Shown one piece after another: positions 33,783-43,284 of a stretch of DNA of 64,000 bases (position 1 is its first letter; every line of letters begins with the position of its first letter). Position numbers and translations under genes: made by a program. Source of the DNA: Aliiroseovarius pelagivivens (GTDB taxonomy: Bacteria > Pseudomonadota > Alphaproteobacteria > Rhodobacterales > Rhodobacteraceae); contig NZ_OMOI01000001.1 of NCBI RefSeq assembly GCF_900302485.1, positions 1,860,001 through 1,924,000 of the forward strand. The letters run 5' to 3'. The notes below the pieces were generated by a model, which saw only the letters and a program-made list of their open reading frames with translations, was not told where the DNA came from and did not search any database.

Positions 33783-35204
33783 ATGACCAAAGAAGTCTCA
33801 ACGGCGCGCGGTCTCACCGACACGCAGGCACGGGCAATCGAAGGCGCGGCACAGGCCGCACGCGTCTACCGCGAGGAACTTCCGCAAATGCCCGCACGAC
33901 CGACACTGGATCTCGATGAGGCAGCCGGACGCTTCCTTGGCCCTCTGCCCGAAGCCGGAATGCCCGAAGATGACGTGATCGCGCAGATCGTGCGGGATGC
34001 CAGCGGTGGTCTGCACAGCATGGCGAACCCAACCTTCTTCGGTTACGTCCTCGGCGCCTCCCATCCTGTAGGCGTCGCCGCAGATATGCTCGTCTCGGCC
34101 TGGGGTCAGAACGCTGGCTCGTCGTTTGAAACCCCGGCCGTGACCGGTATGGAACGCGCCGTTTGCGATTGGGTGATAAGTCTGTTGTCACTACCGCCCG
34201 ACAGCGGCGCTGGACTGGTGACCGGGGGCACGGTTGCAAACATGGTCGGAGTAATGGCGGCACGTAACAAGCTTTTGTCCGCGCAGGGTTGGGATGTCGA
34301 GGCCGACGGCCTTTTCGGCGCACCTGAGATCCCGGTGCTGATCGGACAGGACGCACATTCCGCGCCGTTCGCGGCCTTGCGGTATGCCGGCCTGGGCGCC
34401 GCGCGCGTTCAAGTGGTCGAAACCGACGGCGAAGGCCGGATCATGCCGGACGCCTTCCGCAAAGCCCTGGAACAGATCGACGCGCCGCCACTCGTCGTCC
34501 TTCAGGCCGGCCAGATCAACACAGGCGCGTTCGATCCCTTCACCGACCTGATCCCGATGGTGCACGAACGAAAAGGCTGGGTTCATGTCGATGGTGCCTT
34601 TGGGCTGTGGTTGGCTGCCGTGCCAGAGTTGGAGCACAGGTTGGCTGACGTCCAGAAAGCAGACAGCTGGGCTGTCGATTTGCACAAATGGCTCAATGCA
34701 CCATTCGACGCCGGCATGGTGATCGTGCGTGACCGCGCGCCTCTGGTTGCCTCAATGTCGGCACGTGGCGCCTACCTTCCCGAGACGACCGTTCACTGGG
34801 AGCCAACGGATTCCACCCCCGAATTGTCGCGCCGCGCCCGCGGCATTCCGAGCTACGCAATACTGCGGCATCTCGGCGTCACAGGGGTACGTGAGTTGGT
34901 AGCTCGCCATTGCCGCCTCGCAGAGCGGATTGCAGCCACGGTTTCGGCAGAATCCGGGTTGGCCGTATTGAATGAGATCCACAGCAACCAGGTGGCCATC
35001 GCCTGTGGCGACGACGGCCTGACGATGCGAGTCCTGAAGCGCGTTCAGGAACGCGGCAAGGTCTATCCTACTCACGGCGAATGGGCGGGGCGACAGATCA
35101 TCCGGGCATCGGTGATCGGGTACGCAATGACTGAGATTGATGCCGACCTCTTATCTGCCGAGGTCATCAATGCCTACCGCTGGTGTGCCTCCAACCCTGA
35201 ATGA
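33783..35204 (+). CDS. Pyridoxal-phosphate-dependent group II decarboxylase family protein
   Basis: PLP enzyme of 473 aa in the aromatic-L-amino-acid/glutamate decarboxylase family. The PLP-binding lysine lies in WAVDLHKWLNAPFDAGM (Lys about 302). Other landmarks are NPTFFGYVLGASHPVGVAADM, TGGTVANMVGVMAARNKLL and the cofactor Asp region HVDGAFGLWL. The ATG at 33783 follows GGGGGAG; an earlier in-frame start at 33690 has none. It stands alone between two gene-poor stretches. Substrate is unknown: tryptophan, DOPA, aspartate and glutamate-type decarboxylases, and the related aldehyde synthases, all share this fold. Confidence 0.88.
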   Translation: MTKEVSTARGLTDTQARAIEGAAQAARVYREELPQMPARPTLDLDEAAGRFLGPLPEAGMPEDDVIAQIVRDASGGLHSMANPTFFGYVLGASHPVGVAADMLVSAWGQNAGSSFETPAVTGMERAVCDWVISLLSLPPDSGAGLVTGGTVANMVGVMAARNKLLSAQGWDVEADGLFGAPEIPVLIGQDAHSAPFAALRYAGLGAARVQVVETDGEGRIMPDAFRKALEQIDAPPLVVLQAGQINTGAFDPFTDLIPMVHERKGWVHVDGAFGLWLAAVPELEHRLADVQKADSWAVDLHKWLNAPFDAGMVIVRDRAPLVASMSARGAYLPETTVHWEPTDSTPELSRRARGIPSYAILRHLGVTGVRELVARHCRLAERIAATVSAESGLAVLNEIHSNQVAIACGDDGLTMRVLKRVQERGKVYPTHGEWAGRQIIRASVIGYAMTEIDADLLSAEVINAYRWCASNPE

Positions 35205-35632
35205 TAAAAAGTGGCGAGCGGCGCTTTGCCTCTTCACGGTCATCCGGGAGGGGTATCACAGCATCACTGCATCACGCCGAAAGGACCACAATCAAAGGCG
35301 GCCCATAGCGGACCTTGATGCATTGTGCAGCGTAGACCCGGTTTGAGCCCCAAAAGTACTTATGCTGCAAAGTGCACGAACTACTGCTCCCTTAGTCGGC
35401 ATCGCACACTTGATGTCACACCTATCCAGCCATTCTCTGAATGGTGGTAGTCTCATTTGGTTTCGGAAGCGGAATGGTCGGACGCGAGGTCAGCGTCACA
35501 TTTTGCCAATGCGCAACAGCCCCAACAAGACCGCGGAAAGTAAATGAGCGTCAAAACCAGCAGGCTTTGGCGCTTCAGTCATGAGGTATACTGCCGAATG
35601 GGGCAATTTGCCTAAAGCAACGCGTCACGTCC
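35205..35632. other. Gene-free, lower-GC stretch before puuD
   Basis: About 430 nt without a supported gene, visibly less GC-rich than its surroundings (around 35340-35480 especially). No terminator, tRNA or recognisable insertion-sequence end is evident. It looks like decayed sequence between the decarboxylase and the purine genes. Confidence 0.5.
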
Positions 35633-36865
35633 TTAGTTGGACGTGGCGTCTTGGTACCATGCCACGATGTAGTCGCGGCCTTCCTGATCCATCTCGATCG
35701 CATTGGGCGGAGGCATCGCGTGGGACGCACCCGCGTGCAGATAGACCTGCTTGGCGTGGCGCGCGACATCTGCTTCGGTTTCCAGAACCACCCCTTTGGG
35801 CGCCCAGTACATTCCATCCCACGACGGCTCTCGGGCGTGGCACATCGAGCAGTTCCCGACCACAGCAAAATATGCGTCTTCGAACCCATCGGCCGAGGCA
35901 AAGGTTTGCTCATAAGGGGTCAATGCGCGTGCCTCGGATTCTTCGTATGTTTCCCCGGCGCGCATCGTCGATAGCCATGCGATCAAAATCATTAGCAGTA
36001 CGGTCACCAACCACGTCCAATTCGGCCCTTTGCCGGTCTTGTGCATGGTGTTGAAGTAGTGACGGATGGTGACGCCGGTCAGGAAAATCAGGCCGGCAAT
36101 GATCCAGGAATACTGGGTGCCAAATGCCAATGGATAGTGGTTCGCCAGCATCAGGAACACGACCGGCAAGGTCAGATAGTTGTTATGGGTCGAGCGCACC
36201 TTGGCGATCTTGCCGTATTTCGAATCCGGCGTCCGCCCGGCCTTCAGGTCCGCCACAACGATGCGCTGGTTGGGCATGATCTGGAAGAACACGTTTGCCG
36301 TCATGATTGTTGCCGTGAACGCGCCCAGATGCAGAAGGGCTGCGCGACCGGTGAAAATCTGGTTATAGCCCCAAGACATCACAACAAGGATGACGAACAA
36401 GAGCAGCATCAGAAGCGTTGGGTTCTCGCTCAACTTCGATTTGCACATCTGATCATAGAGCAACCAACCAATGGTCAGCGATCCGCCCGAGATCAGGATA
36501 CCCTGCCACAACGTCAGATCCGCCTTGGTCGGGTCCAGAAGGAACAGCTCGCCCCCGACCCAATAGATGATCATCAGCAACGCCGCGCCCGACAGCCATG
36601 TCGTGTAGCTTTGCCATTTGTGCCATGTCAGATGCTCTGGCATTTCCGAAGGGGCCACAAGGAATTTGACCGTATGGTAGAACCCGCCGCCGTGCACTTC
36701 CCATTCCTCGCCATAGGCGCCATCGGGAAGGTTGGGATTGGGTTTCAGCATTAGATCAAGCGCGATGAAATAGAATGACGCACCAATCCACGCCATTGCC
36801 GTGATGACGTGAAGCCACCGCACAGAAAACGCGATCCAGTCCCATAAAATTGCCAGGTCATACAT
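35633..36865 (-). CDS. puuD: Membrane-bound urate hydroxylase (cytochrome c-type uricase) PuuD
   Basis: Oxidises urate to 5-hydroxyisourate at the inner membrane (410 aa). The N-terminal part has about eight membrane helices beginning WIAFSVRWLHVITAMAWIGASFYFI; the C-terminal domain is a mono-heme cytochrome c with CSMCH (about 339-343) and a likely axial Met in SHAMPPPN. Electrons therefore go to the respiratory chain and no peroxide is made, unlike soluble uricase. It is divergent from a LysR-type regulator with a 98-nt gap. It begins the purine-breakdown region. Confidence 0.92.
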   Translation of the reverse strand: MYDLAILWDWIAFSVRWLHVITAMAWIGASFYFIALDLMLKPNPNLPDGAYGEEWEVHGGGFYHTVKFLVAPSEMPEHLTWHKWQSYTTWLSGAALLMIIYWVGGELFLLDPTKADLTLWQGILISGGSLTIGWLLYDQMCKSKLSENPTLLMLLLFVILVVMSWGYNQIFTGRAALLHLGAFTATIMTANVFFQIMPNQRIVVADLKAGRTPDSKYGKIAKVRSTHNNYLTLPVVFLMLANHYPLAFGTQYSWIIAGLIFLTGVTIRHYFNTMHKTGKGPNWTWLVTVLLMILIAWLSTMRAGETYEESEARALTPYEQTFASADGFEDAYFAVVGNCSMCHAREPSWDGMYWAPKGVVLETEADVARHAKQVYLHAGASHAMPPPNAIEMDQEGRDYIVAWYQDATSN

Positions 36866-36918
36866 GGCATACCTCCCATATTCGTCTTAGCGACACACTA
36901 TGCTAACCATATTTATTC

Positions 36919-36939
36919 TGGTATTGCTGCCAAATACCA
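36919..36939. promoter_or_regulatory. Inverted repeat in puuD / lysR gap, candidate LysR-type box
   Basis: TGGTATT (36919-36925) and AATACCA (36933-36939) are perfect 7-bp arms around a 7-nt centre, in the region shared by divergent puuD and the LysR-type gene. The T-N-A dyad spacing fits a LysR-family recognition site. Confidence 0.55.
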
Positions 36940-36963
36940 AGCAGCATCAAAAAAAACAAAACA

Positions 36964-37881
36964 ATGTCCTATCTTGCCAACATCCGAACCTTCGTCCGCG
37001 TCTATGAGCTTGGCAGCATGTCGGCTGCGGGGCGCGACCTTCGGGTGTCGCCGGCGGTAACCTCCTCGCGGATCTCGCAGCTGGAAGACTATTTGGGCGT
37101 TCGGCTGTTCCAGCGCACCACGCGTAGCTTGGCCCCCACCGAACAGGGCGAAAGGTTCTATCGCGGCGCGACCGAAATCCTTGAAGCGGTAGAAAACGCA
37201 GAAGCGCAAATCGTTGATATTACAGACAATCCCCGCGGGCCGCTTTATGTCGCGGCCCCTTTGGGTGTGGGGCGACGTTTGATTGCGCCTTTGGTTCCGG
37301 ATTTTTTAGAGAAGTACCCGGAAGTCAGCGTGCGCCTTCGTCTGACCGACCGCAAAGTGGACCTGACCACCGAAGGGCTTGATTTGGCGTTTTTCCTTGG
37401 CCAACCGGAAGACAGCAATCTCAAAATTCGCAAGATTGCGGACGTCGAGCGCGTGCTCTGCGCGGCACCTGCATACATCAAACAGCGCGGCATGCCTGCA
37501 AATGGCACCGATCTTATCAACGGCGCGCATGAATGCCTAAGCCTTCGCTTCCCCGGCGCGACCGAGTTCCAGTGGCTGTTGACCACGAAGGACGGCCCAA
37601 AACGCTTTCGCGTGACGGGGCGATATGAATCCGACGATGGGGATGTGCTGACGGACTGGGCGCTGGATGGAAACGGCATCGCGATGAAGCCGGTTTTCGA
37701 GATTTCAGAGCACTTGAAATCAGGACGGCTAATTCCGGTCGCGACCGAAACGCCGCCCGAGCCGATCCAGATGGCTTGCTTGTTCACCCACCGTCGCGGG
37801 CAGGACCCCAAGTCGAGACTGTTCATGGAATTTGTGATCGACCGGATCGCCACCCGCATTCGCAGCACGGATCGGGGCTAG
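36964..37881 (+). CDS. LysR-family regulator, probable purine-degradation regulator
   Basis: Transcription factor of 305 aa. The N-terminal winged HTH is MSYLANIRTFVRVYELGSMS through VSPAVTSSRISQLEDYLGVRLFQRTTRSL. The C-terminal part is a LysR substrate-binding domain. It is clearly paralogous to the LysR-type protein at 49761 (same RTTRS-L-PTE hinge, RRLIAPLVPDF and TDRKVDL stretches). It is divergent from puuD and convergent with uraH, so it probably controls urate oxidation genes. The inducer is unknown. Confidence 0.9.
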   Translation: MSYLANIRTFVRVYELGSMSAAGRDLRVSPAVTSSRISQLEDYLGVRLFQRTTRSLAPTEQGERFYRGATEILEAVENAEAQIVDITDNPRGPLYVAAPLGVGRRLIAPLVPDFLEKYPEVSVRLRLTDRKVDLTTEGLDLAFFLGQPEDSNLKIRKIADVERVLCAAPAYIKQRGMPANGTDLINGAHECLSLRFPGATEFQWLLTTKDGPKRFRVTGRYESDDGDVLTDWALDGNGIAMKPVFEISEHLKSGRLIPVATETPPEPIQMACLFTHRRGQDPKSRLFMEFVIDRIATRIRSTDRG

Positions 37882-37883
37882 GC

Positions 37884-38237
37884 TCAGCTGCCGCGGTAAG
37901 TGGAGTAGCCGAAGGGCGATAGAAGCAGTGGCACGTGATAGTGCGATGCCTCGGACATGCCGAACCGCAGCGGGATAACGTCTAGAAACCGGGGCGCTTC
38001 GGGCGGGACACCGATGCTGTCCAGATAACCCCCTGCATAAAATACAAGCTCGTATTCCCCTGTTTCAAACTTTTCGGCGGGCAGGATCTGCTCATCGGTC
38101 CGACCATCGTCGTTGGTCACCAGCGTTTTGAGCAAGCTGCGCTGATCGCCATCAATCCGAAACAGCTCGATTTTCAATCCCTCTGCGGGACACCCGCGGG
38201 CAGTATCAAGCACGTGCGTGGTCAGGTAGCCTGTCAT
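37884..38237 (-). CDS. uraH: 5-hydroxyisourate hydrolase (transthyretin-like)
   Basis: Hydrolyses 5-hydroxyisourate to OHCU (117 aa). It keeps the N-terminal [12 protein letters not shown] with catalytic His, the arginine-containing middle, the [19 protein letters not shown] end with His, and the C-terminal YRGS signature that marks HIU hydrolase rather than transthyretin. There is no signal peptide, so it is cytoplasmic. It is convergent with the LysR gene and divergent from the puuE-uraD fusion. Confidence 0.95.
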   Translation of the reverse strand: MTGYLTTHVLDTARGCPAEGLKIELFRIDGDQRSLLKTLVTNDDGRTDEQILPAEKFETGEYELVFYAGGYLDSIGVPPEAPRFLDVIPLRFGMSEASHYHVPLLLSPFGYSTYRGS

Positions 38238-38401
38238 CTTCGGTGTCTCCTGTGGTGAGCTTCAATTCAGCAATCCCTTCTTAATCTGGAAGCTCAGACA
38301 CACACAGGGCCAGACTGCCGAACAATCCTTCTTGATAATTTTGAAAGTGCGCCAGGATTTTCGCCTTAGAGTGATGCCTGAGATAAACAGAGGGAAACCA
38401 C

Positions 38402-39814
38402 GTGACACGATACCCACGCGACATGACCGGATACGGCACGAAGCCACCAGTCGTCAGATGGCCCGGCGACGCGAAGATCGCCGTTCAGATCGTCCTGAAC
38501 TATGAAGAGGGCGGCGAGAACTGTGTCTTGCATGGGGACGCGGCATCAGAAGCATTCCTGTCCGAGATCACCGGAGCACAGCCATGGCCGGGGCAGCGCC
38601 ATTGGAACATGGAATCCATCTATGAATACGGATCGCGCGCCGGGTTCTGGCGCGTGCATCGTCTTCTTCAGGACCTGCCTGTCACGGTCTATGGCGTGGC
38701 CACGGCTTTGGCCCGCGCGCCGGAGCAGCTTAAGGCGATGAAGGCCTCAAACTGGGAGATCGCGAGCCACGGTCTGAAATGGGTCGAACATAAGGATATG
38801 TCGGCAGACGAAGAACGGGCACAGATCCGCGAAGCGATCCGCCTGCACACCGAAGTCACTGGCACGGCCCCGCGTGGCTGGTACACCGGTCGCTGTTCAA
38901 TGAACACGATGGACTTGGCCGCCGAAGAAGGTGATTTCGCCTATATCGCAGACAGTTACGCAGATGACCTGCCCTATTGGATCCATGCCGGCGGCAAGGA
39001 TCAACTGGTAGTTCCCTACACGATGGACTGCAACGATATGCGCTTTGCGATCCAGGCAGGATACACCAATGGCGATCAGTTCGAGAGCTACCTGAAAGAC
39101 AGTTTCGACATGCTCTATGCGGAAGGGGAAGCAGGCGCGCCCAAGATCCTCTCGATCGGCTTGCATTGCCGCCTGATCGGACGTCCGGGCCGGGCAGCCG
39201 CCCTTAAGCGCGTCATCGATCACTTCAAATCACACGACGGTGTCTGGTTCGCCACCCGCGAACAAATTGCCGATCACTGGGCCAAGGAGCACCCCCCAAT
39301 GCAGGGTTTGAAACCGTCTGAAATGGACCAAGAGACGTTTATTGCAGAGTTCGGAGGCGTGTTTGAACACAGCCCGTGGATTGCCGAGGGCGCATTTGGT
39401 CTGGAGCTGGGGCCAACCCATGACACGGCCGCAGGCGTGCACAACGCCCTTGCCCGCGTGTTCCGCAGCGCCAGTGAAGAGGCCCGCCTGGGCGTGCTGG
39501 TGGCGCACCCGGATCTAGCCGGGAAACTGGCCGCCGCTGGACGGTTGACCGCAGAAAGCACATCCGAACAGGCTGGTGCCGGTCTGGACATGTTGACCGA
39601 CGACGAACGCGCCGCGTTTACCGCGCTGAACGAAAGCTACACGAACAAGCATGGCTTCCCCTTCATCATCGCGGTGAAGGACAACACCAAGCCCAGCATT
39701 CTGGAAGCGTTCAACCGCCGGATCGACAATGACCGCGATACCGAATTTGCCGAGGCTTGTCGGCAGGTCGAACGGATCGCCGAGCTTCGCCTTGAAGAGA
39801 AGTTCGCCGCATGA
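38402..39814 (+). CDS. puuE: Bifunctional allantoinase (PuuE) / OHCU decarboxylase (UraD) fusion
   Basis: Fusion protein of 470 aa. Residues 1-300 are a polysaccharide-deacetylase-like allantoinase (PuuE): VQIVLNYEEGGENCVLHGD, WEIASHGLKWVEH, GWYTGRCSMNTMDL, and ILSIGLHCRLIGRPGRAAAL. Residues about 305-470 are the OHCU decarboxylase: EFGGVFEHSPWIAEGAF, LGVLVAHPDLAGKL and KHGFPFIIAV. It makes allantoin and then opens it to allantoate, channelling being plausible. The start is GTG at 38402 with GAGGGA upstream; an ATG at 38423 is the alternative. The stop overlaps allA (ATGA). Confidence 0.93.
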   Translation: MTRYPRDMTGYGTKPPVVRWPGDAKIAVQIVLNYEEGGENCVLHGDAASEAFLSEITGAQPWPGQRHWNMESIYEYGSRAGFWRVHRLLQDLPVTVYGVATALARAPEQLKAMKASNWEIASHGLKWVEHKDMSADEERAQIREAIRLHTEVTGTAPRGWYTGRCSMNTMDLAAEEGDFAYIADSYADDLPYWIHAGGKDQLVVPYTMDCNDMRFAIQAGYTNGDQFESYLKDSFDMLYAEGEAGAPKILSIGLHCRLIGRPGRAAALKRVIDHFKSHDGVWFATREQIADHWAKEHPPMQGLKPSEMDQETFIAEFGGVFEHSPWIAEGAFGLELGPTHDTAAGVHNALARVFRSASEEARLGVLVAHPDLAGKLAAAGRLTAESTSEQAGAGLDMLTDDERAAFTALNESYTNKHGFPFIIAVKDNTKPSILEAFNRRIDNDRDTEFAEACRQVERIAELRLEEKFAA

Positions 39815-40299
39815 CTTTGTCGATCATCCCCACCACTCTGACGCCCGAGGCCTTTGCGCCCTTTGGCGACGTGCTCGACACTGCGGGCGCGCCTGACAAG
39901 ATGATCAATCAGGGGCTTTGCGGGCGGTATCATGATCGCGCGACGCTTGATTTCTCCGACGGGCACGCTGGGATCAGCATCTTTGACGCCGAAGCACGCA
40001 GCCTGCCGATGGTGCTGGACATGGTGGAACGCCACCCGGACGGCAGCCAAGCGTACATACCGATCAGCCGCGACCCCTACCTTGTCGTCGTCGCTCCGGA
40101 TAACGGCGACAGGCCGGGAACGCCCGTGGCCTTCATCGCCGCCCCCGGACAGGGCGTGAATTACCATCGCAACACATGGCACGGTGTCTGTGCACCCCTG
40201 ACAGAACAGGGACAGTTTGCGGTGATCGACAGGATCGGCACGGGGCCGAACCTACAAGAACACTGGTTCAAGGAGGAAATCAGAATCGAGAAGCCATAA
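39811..40299 (+). CDS. allA: Ureidoglycolate lyase
   Basis: Cupin-like enzyme of 162 aa that splits ureidoglycolate into glyoxylate and urea. Landmarks are LTPEAFAPFGDVLDTAG, MVERHPDGSQAYIPISRDPYLVVVAP, and GQGVNYHRNTWHGVCAPL with the conserved His residues. Its ATG overlaps the puuE-uraD stop. It produces the glyoxylate that the bhc genes 10 kb away can assimilate. Confidence 0.93.
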   Translation: MTLSIIPTTLTPEAFAPFGDVLDTAGAPDKMINQGLCGRYHDRATLDFSDGHAGISIFDAEARSLPMVLDMVERHPDGSQAYIPISRDPYLVVVAPDNGDRPGTPVAFIAAPGQGVNYHRNTWHGVCAPLTEQGQFAVIDRIGTGPNLQEHWFKEEIRIEKP

Positions 40300-40347
40300 A
40301 GCCAGATCGAAGGAGGAAGCGATCCGGCACCATAGGGAGGAATAATA

Positions 40348-41772
40348 ATGGCTAACACATCCATCGGGACGCCAGAGCAGCTGCGCGATCCCAATTACAC
40401 ACCACCACTTTCCAAGGCTGTGCCCTTGGGTATCCAGCACGTGCTGGCAATGTTCGTATCAAACGTCACCCCGGCGATCATCATCTGCGGGGCAGCCGGG
40501 TTCGGGTTCGGCTCGAACAGCCCGGACTTTCCACAGATGATCTATATGATCCAGATGTCGATGTTCTTTGCTGGCGTCGCGACCCTGATCCAAACCATCG
40601 GTCTGGGCCCGGCCGGTGCCCGCCTGCCGATCGTGCAGGGGACATCCTTTGCATTCATCCCAATCATGATCCCGCTGGTTGCGGGCAAAGGGGTTGATGC
40701 GATGGCCGTGCTGATGGGCGGGGTCATTGTGGGCGGATTGTTCCACACGATCCTAGGCCTATTCATCGGCAGGATAAGGTTCGCCCTACCACCTCTTGTG
40801 ACGGGCCTCGTGGTGACCATGATCGGTCTTGCACTGGTTAAGGTCGGCATCCAATACGCCGCTGGCGGCGTACCTGCGATTGGCAAGCCCGAGTATGGCT
40901 CGCTGATTAACTGGACGATGGCGTTGATCGTGATCTTTGTCACGCTTGGCCTTAAGTTCTATGCCCGTGGCATGCTGTCGGTATCCGCGGTCCTGATCGG
41001 CCTGATCGTGGGCTATATCTTTGCCTTCGTCATCGGCGAGGTGAACCTGGGCAACGTAGGTCGCGCAGCACCCTTCGCGCTTCCGAACCCGCTTCACTTC
41101 GGCGTCGAGTTCTCGGTCGCGGCAATCATCGGGTTCTGTCTGATGTCGTTCGTATCCGCGGTGGAAACCGTTGGTGACGTATCGGGGATCACAAAAGGTG
41201 GTGCAGGACGTGAAGCGACTGATAAGGAAATTGAAGGCGCAACCTATGCCGACGGTATCGGTACTGCCATCTCTGGCCTGTTCGGCGCCCTGCCCAACAC
41301 ATCGTTCAGCCAAAACGTGGGTCTGATTGCCATGACCGGCGTGATGAGCCGCCACGTGGTGACCATCGGTGCGATCTTCTTGATCCTTGCCGGGCTTATC
41401 CCCAAGATTGGGGCGATCATCTCGTCGATCCCGATCGAAGTCCTGGGCGGCGGTGTGATCGTGATGTTCGGCATGGTGGCCTCGGCTGGTATTTCGATGC
41501 TGTCGGATGTCGACTGGAACCGTCGCAACATGGTGATCTTTGCCATCTCGCTGTCGCTGGGGCTTGGCCTTCAGCTGGAGCCGGGCGCGCTGCAGCATCT
41601 GCCGTCCACGATCAAGGTTCTGGCAACATCGGGCATTCTGCCTGCTGCTGCGATCGCGATTGTGCTGAACCTAATTCTTCCCGAGGAACTGTCGGACGAA
41701 GCAACCGAGGAAGTCTCGGGTGGGATGGCCGGTCACGGTAAGGGATCCCTACAGAAAGACGACCACGTCTAA
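40348..41772 (+). CDS. NCS2-family purine/xanthine/urate permease
   Basis: Nucleobase:cation symporter-2 family permease, 474 aa, about 12-14 membrane helices. The family signature is seen in PLGIQHVLAMFVSNVTPAIII and GNTSF-like LPNTSFSQNVGLIAMTGVMSR with the conserved Q region. AGGGAGG precedes the start. It follows allA by 48 nt on the same strand. Urate or xanthine uptake is the likely role by context. A strong terminator lies 24 nt past its stop. Confidence 0.9.
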   Translation: MANTSIGTPEQLRDPNYTPPLSKAVPLGIQHVLAMFVSNVTPAIIICGAAGFGFGSNSPDFPQMIYMIQMSMFFAGVATLIQTIGLGPAGARLPIVQGTSFAFIPIMIPLVAGKGVDAMAVLMGGVIVGGLFHTILGLFIGRIRFALPPLVTGLVVTMIGLALVKVGIQYAAGGVPAIGKPEYGSLINWTMALIVIFVTLGLKFYARGMLSVSAVLIGLIVGYIFAFVIGEVNLGNVGRAAPFALPNPLHFGVEFSVAAIIGFCLMSFVSAVETVGDVSGITKGGAGREATDKEIEGATYADGIGTAISGLFGALPNTSFSQNVGLIAMTGVMSRHVVTIGAIFLILAGLIPKIGAIISSIPIEVLGGGVIVMFGMVASAGISMLSDVDWNRRNMVIFAISLSLGLGLQLEPGALQHLPSTIKVLATSGILPAAAIAIVLNLILPEELSDEATEEVSGGMAGHGKGSLQKDDHV

Positions 41773-41795
41773 GGTCCGAGCTTTCAAACAAAACG

Positions 41796-41827
41796 AAAAG
41801 CGGCGTGAACCTCACGCCGCTTTTTTG
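41796..41827. terminator. Bidirectional terminator between the NCS2 permease and guaD
   Basis: AAAAGCGGCGTGA (41796-41808) pairs with TCACGCCGCTTTT (41812-41824) across a 3-nt loop, flanked by A-run on one side and T-run on the other. It can stop transcription from both converging operons. Confidence 0.9.
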
Positions 41828-41844
41828 TTGGAACCGTACTGAGC

Positions 41845-43197
41845 TTACGCCGCAACCGGTTCTGTCACATCCTCAAGGCCTGCGCTGCAACGCCCGGTCT
41901 TGGCAGCCTCGCCCGCCACATAGGTTTGCTCAACGGCGCGGTCATCCCCGAGTATCTGCAGAATGAACAGCTCTTCGGACAGGGTCTCGGCGCGTTGCAT
42001 TCGAAGGTCCATCGCATGCGTGGATCTGGCGTTCAGAACGACGATGTCGGCATCCGACCCCTCGGTTAAGGACCCAATCTTGTCAGACAGACCCAGCACG
42101 TCCGCATTGCCACGCGTGATCCAATCGAACGCGGCAAGCGGGTGCAGTTTCTGGTTCTGAAGCTGCAGGATCTTGTAGCCGTCATTCAGGGTCTGCAGCA
42201 TCGAATAGCTGGTCCCTGCCCCGACATCGGTCGCAATTCCGTTCTGAATGCCCCGCGCGCTGAGGCCCGCATCGTCAAACAGCCCGCTGCCCAAGAACAA
42301 GTTTGAGGTCGGGCAGAAGATGGGCTTGGAACGTGTGTCGGCAAGAACTTCAATCTCGCGCGGTGTCAGGTGAATGGCATGACCCAACAGGGTCTTTTGC
42401 CCCAGCAATCCATAGCGCTCATAGACGCCCAGATAGTCGGGGGCGTCAGGATACAGCTCGGCCGTAAAGGCGATCTCGTCATGGTTTTCGCTCAGGTGCG
42501 TTTGGACAAAGCAATCGGGATGTTCTGCGACCAATGCCCCTGCCATATCCAACTGTTCGGGTGTCGAGGTGATCGCAAATCGTGGCGTGATCGCATACTG
42601 CGCGCGCCCCACCCCGTGCCATTTCTCGATCAGCGCCTTGCTATCATCATAGCCGGCCTGCGGCGTGTCCCGCAGCCCATCGGGCGCGTTGCGATCCATC
42701 ATGACCTTGCCGCTGATCATGCACATATTGCGCTTTGCGGCTTCAGTGAAAAGCGCCTCGACGGATCCTGAATGGACCGAGCCAAAAGCGACTGCCGTAG
42801 TGGTACCGTGGCCGGTCAGAAGGTCACAGAAATGCGTGGCCATTGCGGCTGCGTGAGCCTCTTCTGCAAAGCGTGTCTCTTCAGGGAATGTATAGGTGTT
42901 CAGCCAGTCCAGAAGCTGCGCGCCCCACGAGGCAATCACCTGCACCTGAGGGAAATGGACATGCATATCGATGAACCCGGGCATCAACAGATGTGGGCGG
43001 TGATCGATCACCGTCGCGTCTGGAGCACGGGCTGAAAGCTGATCATAGGGGCCGGTTGCTTCAATCTTGCCATTCGCAATCAGGATCGCGCCATCGGCCT
43101 GATAGTTGTACGCCTCGGTGTCGTTCTCATCCAAAGGCTTCCTGTTGAAGTCGAGCGTCCGCCCCCGCAGGAGCGTCCGCGGCTGTGAGTTTGTCAT
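41845..43197 (-). CDS. guaD: Guanine deaminase
   Basis: Amidohydrolase of 450 aa converting guanine to xanthine. The metal-binding HxH is MPGFIDMHVHFPQVQ, followed by the guanine-deaminase hallmark WLNTYTFPEE; QTHLSENHDEI carries the next His and Glu, and GIATDVGAGTSYSML holds the metal Asp. It is the last gene of the minus-strand xdhA-xdhB-xdhC-permease-guaD operon, after an 87-nt gap that contains a stem-loop. Confidence 0.94.
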   Translation of the reverse strand: MTNSQPRTLLRGRTLDFNRKPLDENDTEAYNYQADGAILIANGKIEATGPYDQLSARAPDATVIDHRPHLLMPGFIDMHVHFPQVQVIASWGAQLLDWLNTYTFPEETRFAEEAHAAAMATHFCDLLTGHGTTTAVAFGSVHSGSVEALFTEAAKRNMCMISGKVMMDRNAPDGLRDTPQAGYDDSKALIEKWHGVGRAQYAITPRFAITSTPEQLDMAGALVAEHPDCFVQTHLSENHDEIAFTAELYPDAPDYLGVYERYGLLGQKTLLGHAIHLTPREIEVLADTRSKPIFCPTSNLFLGSGLFDDAGLSARGIQNGIATDVGAGTSYSMLQTLNDGYKILQLQNQKLHPLAAFDWITRGNADVLGLSDKIGSLTEGSDADIVVLNARSTHAMDLRMQRAETLSEELFILQILGDDRAVEQTYVAGEAAKTGRCSAGLEDVTEPVAA

Positions 43198-43237
43198 CTG
43201 TAAATCCGGTTCTTTTGCTGTGAGTAAGCGGAAGAGG

Positions 43238-43270
43238 GTGTGGGCCGACAGACCGCGCCGCGGCCCACAC
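43238..43270 (-). repeat. Stem-loop between the permease gene and guaD
   Basis: GTGTGGGCC (43238-43246) pairs with GGCCCACAC (43262-43270) around a 15-nt loop. No T-run follows on the minus strand. It probably affects mRNA stability or the relative output of guaD. Confidence 0.5.
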
Positions 43271-43284
43271 CAGAGGTAAGGGCG

